From Pedobacter chitinilyticus (GTDB lineage Bacteria > Bacteroidota > Bacteroidia > Sphingobacteriales > Sphingobacteriaceae), in assembly GCF_003313385.1 (NCBI RefSeq), contig NZ_QMHN01000006.1, positions 111,158-175,157 of the forward strand: DNA of 64,000 nucleotides, in the 5' to 3' direction. The position numbers were made by a program, and so were the translations under genes. Positions 59,085 to 64,000 of this stretch are shown here, one piece after another. Position 1 is the first letter of the stretch. Each line of letters begins with the position of its first letter. Under the pieces are notes generated by a model, which made no database searches, was not told where the DNA came from, and saw only the letters and a program-made list of their open reading frames with translations.

Positions 59085-60161
59085 TTGACAGCTGTTAAGC
59101 ATATACGCAACACGACTTTTGTCCTGTTAGCACTCACACTTATCATTTTTGTTTTAGGACTTTATCCTAAAGTAATTGAAAACTATTACAGCGAGCTCAT
59201 CTATCCTGTAATTTCGATGACACAGCGTTCCATTGCTTCGTTTTTCCCTTTTGCCATTGGCGATTTGCTTTATACTTTGCTGATTATTTACGTCATTAAA
59301 GAGATAGTAACCTTCCTCAGCAAAACAAAAAAAGATAAGGATGCCTATCTATTTTTTGCCTTAAGGGGCTTGAACTTTTTGCTCATCATCTATATTTCTT
59401 TCAAGGTTTTGTGGGGCTTAAATTATGCTCGTCCCCAAATTAACGAACAACTTCAAATTAGTAAAAAGCCTTACCAAAAAGAGCAGCTTTTGCAGTTGAG
59501 CAGTTTGTTTATCGACAAATTAGAGAAGCTAGGCAAAGCAATTGGCGACACTACAGCTAATTATAACATAGCAGAACTACAGGACCATGCAGCCGTTAGT
59601 TATAACAAATTGGCGGTGAGACAACCCTTGTTCGAATACAAATACGATGCGGTTAAACCAGTAGTTAGTGGCTGGTTGACGAGTAAATTGGGTATAGAAG
59701 GTTATTACAACCCTTTATCTGGCGAAGCCAATATTAATACCAAGCTTCCCAAATTTGTTTTGCCTTTTGTAGTTTGCCACGAAATGGCACATCAAGTGGG
59801 TGTCGCCCGTGAAGATGAAGCTAATTTGGTGGGTTATTTGGCGGCCATTCATAGCGAAGATATCCAATTTCAATACGCTGCTTATTATAACATGCTAAGG
59901 TATTTGCTGTTCGAAATCAGGATGAAATACCCTGAGGATTACAATACCCTCATTACCCAGATACCGCAGCAGGTGATGGATAATTTTAAGCAGGAAAGAG
60001 AGTTTTGGGCAAAATACAACGGCTCTATGTCGGTTTACATAGGCAAAACCTTCGATAAAATCCTAAAGCTTAACAACCAACAAAAAGGAATTAACAGCTA
60101 CCAGGATATTGTACTTTGGTTAGTGAATTACCATGAAAAAGAATTGGCGGCTCTCAATTGA
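59085..60161 (+). CDS. DUF3810 membrane-anchored metalloprotease-like protein
   Basis: Encodes 358 aa from a TTG start; the first ATG would remove the first membrane span, so the TTG is preferred. Three membrane segments lie near 10-28, 55-75 and 88-105, then a large C-terminal domain. CHEMAHQVGVAREDEAN is a HExxH-type zinc motif with a downstream Glu. DUF3810 has no known substrate. Its last 357 codons run close to a CAGTTTTCAGTT inverted repeat shared with the convergent miaE gene. Confidence 0.82.
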   Translation: MTAVKHIRNTTFVLLALTLIIFVLGLYPKVIENYYSELIYPVISMTQRSIASFFPFAIGDLLYTLLIIYVIKEIVTFLSKTKKDKDAYLFFALRGLNFLLIIYISFKVLWGLNYARPQINEQLQISKKPYQKEQLLQLSSLFIDKLEKLGKAIGDTTANYNIAELQDHAAVSYNKLAVRQPLFEYKYDAVKPVVSGWLTSKLGIEGYYNPLSGEANINTKLPKFVLPFVVCHEMAHQVGVAREDEANLVGYLAAIHSEDIQFQYAAYYNMLRYLLFEIRMKYPEDYNTLITQIPQQVMDNFKQEREFWAKYNGSMSVYIGKTFDKILKLNNQQKGINSYQDIVLWLVNYHEKELAALN

Positions 60162-60221
60162 CAGTTTTCAGTTCTACGTGCAAATAAATAATGCTAACTG
60201 AGAATTGTAAACTGAAAACTG
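60162..60221. terminator. Inverted repeat between convergent genes
   Basis: CAGTTTTCAGTT (60162-60173) and AACTGAAAACTG (60210-60221) are perfect inverse copies; the 36-base loop is AT-rich. It lies between DUF3810 and miaE stops and can work both ways. The same CAGTTTTCAGTT word is at 44704. Confidence 0.6.
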
Positions 60222-60222
60222 G

Positions 60223-60804
60223 TTATCCGTGTATCGCTTCTTTATTACCGTAGCTTTTGATGAGGTTTCCTTCAAATTCCAGCCATTCTTTCCAACGTTT
60301 ATCCACGTCAACATCAATAGTGTACTTGCGTGCAAAGTTTAGGAAAGTAGTGTAATGTGTCGCTTCAGAAACCATCAACTCATGGTAGAATTTGGCCAAT
60401 GCTTCATCTTTAATATTTTGCGACAAGACCCTGAAACGTTCGCAACTACGGGCTTCAATCATGGCGGCAAACAATAACCTGTCAATAAACGCTTGGTTAC
60501 GGCTACCGTCTTTTTTGCTGAACTTTACCAATCGTCCTACATAATCATCCTTGCGCTCGCGGCCCAAGGTGTAACCACGCTCCTTAATGATGTTGATCAC
60601 CATTTGAAAGTGTTCCAATTCCTCTAAAGCAATGGCCGTTAGTTCATCCACCAAATCCTGATGCTCCGAGTTTTGCGTAATTAACGTAATGGCATTACTG
60701 GCTGCTTTTTGCTCACACCAAGCATGATCGGTCAAGATTTCTTCTAAGTTAGATTCGGCAATATTGGCCCAACGCGGATCGGTGAGTAGTTTAAGTCCTA
60801 GCAT
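60223..60804 (-). CDS. miaE: tRNA-(ms2io6A)-hydroxylase
   Basis: Encodes 193 aa. It is a diiron oxygenase that hydroxylates the isopentenyl group of the modified A37 in tRNA. Ferritin-like iron ligands: Glu in SNLEEILTDHAWCEQKA, ALEELEHFQ (ExxH), MIEARSCERF and SEATHYTTF (ExxH). Length matches the family. It needs MiaA and MiaB products, which are not in this window. Confidence 0.92.
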   Translation of the reverse strand: MLGLKLLTDPRWANIAESNLEEILTDHAWCEQKAASNAITLITQNSEHQDLVDELTAIALEELEHFQMVINIIKERGYTLGRERKDDYVGRLVKFSKKDGSRNQAFIDRLLFAAMIEARSCERFRVLSQNIKDEALAKFYHELMVSEATHYTTFLNFARKYTIDVDVDKRWKEWLEFEGNLIKSYGNKEAIHG

Positions 60805-60825
60805 GGCTGCAAAATTAAGAAAATA

Positions 60826-60957
60826 GCCACAGATGCACAGATTTTTGTTTTTGAAACTATTTTAATCTTTTCATTAACAATCATTTTTCGCTATTGCGAG
60901 CTTGGCGAAGCAATCTCTATAGATAGATAATATTTAAAACATCTGTGTATCTGTGGC
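60826..60957. repeat. Palindromic element, sister of 14958-15116
   Basis: The ends GCCACAGATGCACAGAT (60826-60842) and ATCTGTGTATCTGTGGC (60941-60957) are inverse copies with one mismatch. The interior differs from the first copy and includes TCGCTATTGCGAGC then GGCGAAGCAATC (60889-60914), another repeat type known from many genomes. The right end is 24 bp before the glycosyltransferase ATG. Confidence 0.85.
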
Positions 60958-60981
60958 CGATTAAATGCACCTTTGTAAAAC

Positions 60982-62208
60982 ATGGCGACTAGAAAAGTTT
61001 TGTTCATTGGCTTGGTTTGGCCAGAGCCCACGTCTTCTGCAGCAGGTACCAGAATAGTACAGTTGGTACAATTATTTTTAGCCAATGGCGATGAAGTACA
61101 TTTTGCCTCGGCCGCTTCCAAAAGCGAGTTTAGCTTTGATTTGGAAAATTTAGGCATTATCAATCACGACATTAAACTTAACGATAGCTCCTTTGATACT
61201 TGGCTCGCTGCTTTAAATCCTAATTTGGTGGCTTTCGACAGGTTCATGATCGAGGAACAATATGGCTGGCGAGTGCAGGAAAAATGTCCGAATGCGCTGA
61301 GGATTTTGGATACGGAAGACTTGCATTTTTTACGACAGGCTCGACAAACAGCTCTTAAAAACAAAAAAAGCCTTGCACAAATTGATTTATATAACGACGT
61401 AACGAAGCGAGAACTGGCCGCTATTTTACGTTGCGATTTGTCTTTAATCATTTCTCAAGCGGAAATGGAGGTTTTGGAAACGTTCAAGATCAATTCGCAA
61501 ATCCTTTACTACCTACCTTTTTTAGAAGAAGAAATTACTGCTATTTCAAACTGGAACACTTTTGAAGAGAGAAAAGACTTGGTTTTTATTGGAAACTATT
61601 TGCATGATCCCAACTGGCAAACCCTGCAATATTTAAAAACAATGGTTTGGCCGCTATTGCGAAAAAAGCTACCTGAAGCTTCCCTACATATCTATGGGGC
61701 TTATGCTTCAGAAAAAGTAACACAACTTCATAACCCAAGAGAGAAATTCCTAGTACATGGCAGAGCTGAAAATGCCAGAACAACCATTGTCCAACATCGC
61801 ATATTGCTTGCTCCCCTACTTTTTGGAGCAGGCGCCAAAGGTAAATTTGTAGATGCCATGCAAACAGGAACACCCATTGCCACCAGCAGTGTTGGTGCAG
61901 AGGGAATGGCTAATGGTTTAGATTGGGCGGGCATTATCAGTGACAATTTAGAACAACTTGTTGATGAAACTGCAGCGCTTTACAACGATCAAATCCTTTG
62001 GGAAAAAGCACAACAGAACGGCATTCAAATCATCAACCAACTATATGCTAAAAGCAAGTTTGAAGTACCATTTCTAAAACAAATCGCCCATCTAGAGGGA
62101 AATCTCACAGCGCATCGACAACAGAATTTCTTGGGGGAAGTATTGAAACATCATACCTTGCAAAGCACAAAGTATATGTCGCTGTGGATCGAAGAAAAGA
62201 ATAAGTAA
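60982..62208 (+). CDS. Glycosyltransferase, GT4-like GT-B fold
   Basis: Encodes 408 aa. GLVWPEPTSSAAGTRIVQLVQLF is the acceptor-side loop; the donor half has DLVFIGNYLHDPNW, LPEASLHIYGAYASE, FLVHGRAENARTT and LAPLLFGAGAKGKFVDAMQTGTPIATSSVGAEGM, the Glu/Gly-rich segment typical of GT4. The sugar and acceptor cannot be read from sequence. A cell-surface glycan role is likely. It follows a palindromic repeat. Confidence 0.85.
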   Translation: MATRKVLFIGLVWPEPTSSAAGTRIVQLVQLFLANGDEVHFASAASKSEFSFDLENLGIINHDIKLNDSSFDTWLAALNPNLVAFDRFMIEEQYGWRVQEKCPNALRILDTEDLHFLRQARQTALKNKKSLAQIDLYNDVTKRELAAILRCDLSLIISQAEMEVLETFKINSQILYYLPFLEEEITAISNWNTFEERKDLVFIGNYLHDPNWQTLQYLKTMVWPLLRKKLPEASLHIYGAYASEKVTQLHNPREKFLVHGRAENARTTIVQHRILLAPLLFGAGAKGKFVDAMQTGTPIATSSVGAEGMANGLDWAGIISDNLEQLVDETAALYNDQILWEKAQQNGIQIINQLYAKSKFEVPFLKQIAHLEGNLTAHRQQNFLGEVLKHHTLQSTKYMSLWIEEKNK

Positions 62209-62228
62209 ACAAGCATACTCGTCAAAAT

Positions 62229-62579
62229 ATGGAAGAAATCAATGAATTAGAAACCACCTTATTGAATGGTTTAGTCGAAAAATATCCGTCGTTAAGATCA
62301 CACCTTCCTCACCTAAAGGTTTCCAAAAGACAAATTTCTGGTTTTAGCTTGTACGTGTATTTTTCCTATGTTGATTTTAACGAAGAACCAGAAATGATCA
62401 ATAGTCTATTTAGCAATGGCGAAAAGATCATGATACCAGCGCTTAAAGAAGGTTTAAGCTATGTGGTTGATGTTACCGCAGGAATGGTTGAGCATATTGA
62501 GTTTTCCACCTACAAAGAAAAATGGGATGGCACTTTTGGAGAATATCAAATAGTGGAAAGTGAAATAGGAAATCAGTAA
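62229..62579 (+). CDS. Conserved-looking protein of unknown function
   Basis: Encodes 116 aa, acidic, with no signal or membrane segment. The pattern is a short N-terminal helix (LETTLLNGLVEKYPSLRSHL), strands with ISGFSLYVYFSYVDF and SYVVDVTAGMVEHIEFSTY. It looks like a compact alpha/beta domain. I do not recognise it. It starts 21 bp after the glycosyltransferase stop. Confidence 0.6.
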   Translation: MEEINELETTLLNGLVEKYPSLRSHLPHLKVSKRQISGFSLYVYFSYVDFNEEPEMINSLFSNGEKIMIPALKEGLSYVVDVTAGMVEHIEFSTYKEKWDGTFGEYQIVESEIGNQ

Positions 62580-62647
62580 GCAGTCTGTCTAAAATTGTGG
62601 TTTTATGCTTAAATTAACTAAATTATAACATCTAACGTCATCTCAGC

Positions 62648-63496
62648 ATGGTCAACGAACAAAAACAACTCGATTTAGAGAAATATCATACTATTGTATT
62701 AGCCACTATAGATTATTTAAAGGAAAGTTTAGAACGAAGTTTTATTTTTGATGGTATCGATTCTGTAGCGGAGTATTATCACGAGCAAAAAATACAAACG
62801 GAGAAAAATTTCGAGCAACGTCGGTTGGATAGACTTCAAAAAAGACTGATTAGCCTCACCAAAGGTCTACTCCACAAAGTCGACCTAAACTTCTCTACTT
62901 ATATCAAAGAAAAGACTGGATATGAGGTTGATATTTTCGATGATTTGCGAAAACGTACTGAAGTCATTATTACACAAGGCAAAATCAGTAACCAAAAAGA
63001 CCTCAACGATGTTTCCAATGCCTTAGAATTGTACAAGCAAATTTTAAATGAGGAGGAAAAAGTTAAAAAACTTGAAGATCTTATTGTTAAACATGCTAAC
63101 GATCAATCAATCTCAAAGACACCCAATGTAACAGTCATCAAAAAAGTTGTTAAAAAACTTGATGACAACACAGAAGAAGTAACCATAACAGAATCGACAG
63201 GCCCTAAGCCAAAGCATTTCGAAGAAGAAGTACAAATTTCTCCAGATGGCAAACGTAAAGTGCGCACCACTCAATGGGCAGATAAACATCATGCGGCAAC
63301 CTATGTTTCAGTCGATTTCCCAACAGCTAATGGTCCAGTTTATGGCACAAGTGGCATCAACCCGATGATTAAAGCTTGGTGGAAAGATAATTCAACCATC
63401 GTGATTGAGACCAGCAAAGAATTTCCTGCGAATACACAATATAGAAAAATCAGTAGCTTCGACGATGTGGTCACTATTGAATACATAGAGCACTAA
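62648..63496 (+). CDS. Coiled-coil protein of unknown function
   Basis: Encodes 282 aa, soluble. The first 165 residues are helical with coiled-coil stretches (RRLDRLQKRLISLTKGLL, NEEEKVKKLEDLIVK). A short linker (TVIKKVVKKLDDNTEEVTI) leads to a beta-rich C-terminal domain (KVRTTQWADKHHAATYVSVDF ending VTIEYIEH). No known motif. It precedes hscA on the same strand by 100 bp, with a promoter between. Confidence 0.55.
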   Translation: MVNEQKQLDLEKYHTIVLATIDYLKESLERSFIFDGIDSVAEYYHEQKIQTEKNFEQRRLDRLQKRLISLTKGLLHKVDLNFSTYIKEKTGYEVDIFDDLRKRTEVIITQGKISNQKDLNDVSNALELYKQILNEEEKVKKLEDLIVKHANDQSISKTPNVTVIKKVVKKLDDNTEEVTITESTGPKPKHFEEEVQISPDGKRKVRTTQWADKHHAATYVSVDFPTANGPVYGTSGINPMIKAWWKDNSTIVIETSKEFPANTQYRKISSFDDVVTIEYIEH

Positions 63497-63584
63497 CGAT
63501 CTTACTTTCTAATCAGAGCTTAAACATAACCAACCTTTTTACAACATTCAAACATTCCAATCCCCAAAGCTTACAACATTATCG

Positions 63585-63592
63585 TAAATTTG
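63585..63592 (+). promoter_or_regulatory. -7 box TAAATTTG before hscA
   Basis: TAAATTTG fits TAnnTTTG and ends 4 bp before the ATG, so the transcript would be nearly leaderless. No -33 TTG at usual spacing. Confidence 0.45.
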
Positions 63593-63596
63593 CCGC

Positions 63597-64000
63597 ATGG
63601 CAAAAATATCCATCAACCTGGCAACAGGTTCATTACAACAAGAAGAAATTATTGTAGGCATTGATTTAGGCACCACCAATAGTTTGGTCGCATTTATCAA
63701 TCCAGAAAAAAATCCACAGGTGATTAACGATGCGGGCAAAGGCGTATTGGTACCTTCTGTGATTCACTTTAACGAGCAAGGCGATGCCGAAGTTGGTAAT
63801 GAGGCCAAAGCTTATTTAACAACCGATCCAACCAACACCATTTTTTCCGTAAAACGATTATTAGGCCGCTCTTACAAGGACGTTGCTGAACATAGTGATA
63901 TTTTTAGTTACAAAGTAATTGATGATGATACCGATGCTTTAGTAAAAATTAAAGCAGGCGATAAATTCTATACCCCTATTGAGCTGTCGGCTGAGATTTT
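63597..64000 (+). CDS. hscA: Hsp70-family chaperone, HscA-like (partial)
   Basis: The gene runs off the right edge; about 134 codons are visible. The N-terminus MAKISINLATGSLQQEEIIV before the ATPase phosphate loop GIDLGTTNSLVAF is the extended form of HscA, rather than DnaK which begins directly at the loop. VPSVIHF, AKAYLTTDPTNTIFSVKRLLGR and the FYTPIELSAEI end match the Hsp70 ATPase domain. HscA helps transfer Fe-S clusters from IscU. It fits with ferredoxin and IscX elsewhere in the window. Confidence 0.85.
   Translation, partial: MAKISINLATGSLQQEEIIVGIDLGTTNSLVAFINPEKNPQVINDAGKGVLVPSVIHFNEQGDAEVGNEAKAYLTTDPTNTIFSVKRLLGRSYKDVAEHSDIFSYKVIDDDTDALVKIKAGDKFYTPIELSAEI

Overview
The window looks like chromosome of a Bacteroidota species in or near the Sphingobacteriaceae (Pedobacter-like). 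The reasons are AT-rich sequence, gldC, TPR-type sensor kinases, a DUF6660/CzcA efflux set, IscX beside an ISC ferredoxin, promoters with the Bacteroidota -7 box TAnnTTTG (for example 35068-35098), weak ribosome binding sites, and many dispersed palindromic repeats. I see no transposase, integrase, phage gene, rRNA, tRNA or CRISPR array. Most genes are ordinary core metabolism.

Layout. 1-1158: gene-free, with a 271-bp tandem duplication and a composite repeat. 1159-3734: overlapping genes for NDH-2, methylglyoxal synthase and an HMG-CoA-lyase-like enzyme, then a 22-bp minisatellite. 4048-8361: accessory/regulatory block with an unknown membrane protein, a hairpin-rich leader, a short peptide, a TPR lipoprotein-like sensor kinase with its response regulator, and a 55-aa gene. 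8429-13644: a tight eight-gene operon with a DUF6232-like protein, an HSDR_N-type nuclease, a DUF6804-like protein, a TerB-like protein, a coiled-coil membrane protein, a VWA-like protein, a Cys-rich peptide and a secreted thermonuclease. This is the most likely place for an undescribed system. 13588-18394: Crp/Fnr regulator, HAD, CAT-like and TrxR-like genes, iron permease, GINT1_N-like propeller. 18576-27322: fbaA, accD, exported enzymes, an M28 peptidase and cydAB.

27323-28259 holds a second copy of the composite repeat and a 21-bp minisatellite with 105-bp higher-order periodicity. 28260-37133: exported acetolactate decarboxylase, MBL hydrolase, tag, cysteine desulfurase, glmM, methyltransferase/PAP2/ZIP. 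37295-43567: cytochrome c maturation genes (ccmB, ccsA/ccmC, ccmD-like, ccmE, ccmF) interrupted by gdhA. 43567-46926: DUF2520 protein, ferredoxin, IscX, KdsC, Spy-like protein, Maf. 47057-53314: divalent-metal RND efflux operon. 53337-57581: hybrid kinase, GldC, DEAD-box helicase. 57737-64000: dihydroorotase, DUF3810, MiaE, a glycosyltransferase, two unknown genes and the start of hscA.

Functional links: NDH-2, cydAB, the Ccm genes and the Fe-S genes (cysteine desulfurase, ferredoxin, IscX, HscA) all serve an aerobic or microaerobic respiratory chain. The 5.3-13.6 kb block looks like a sensor system next to a stress or defence cassette; that link is inference.
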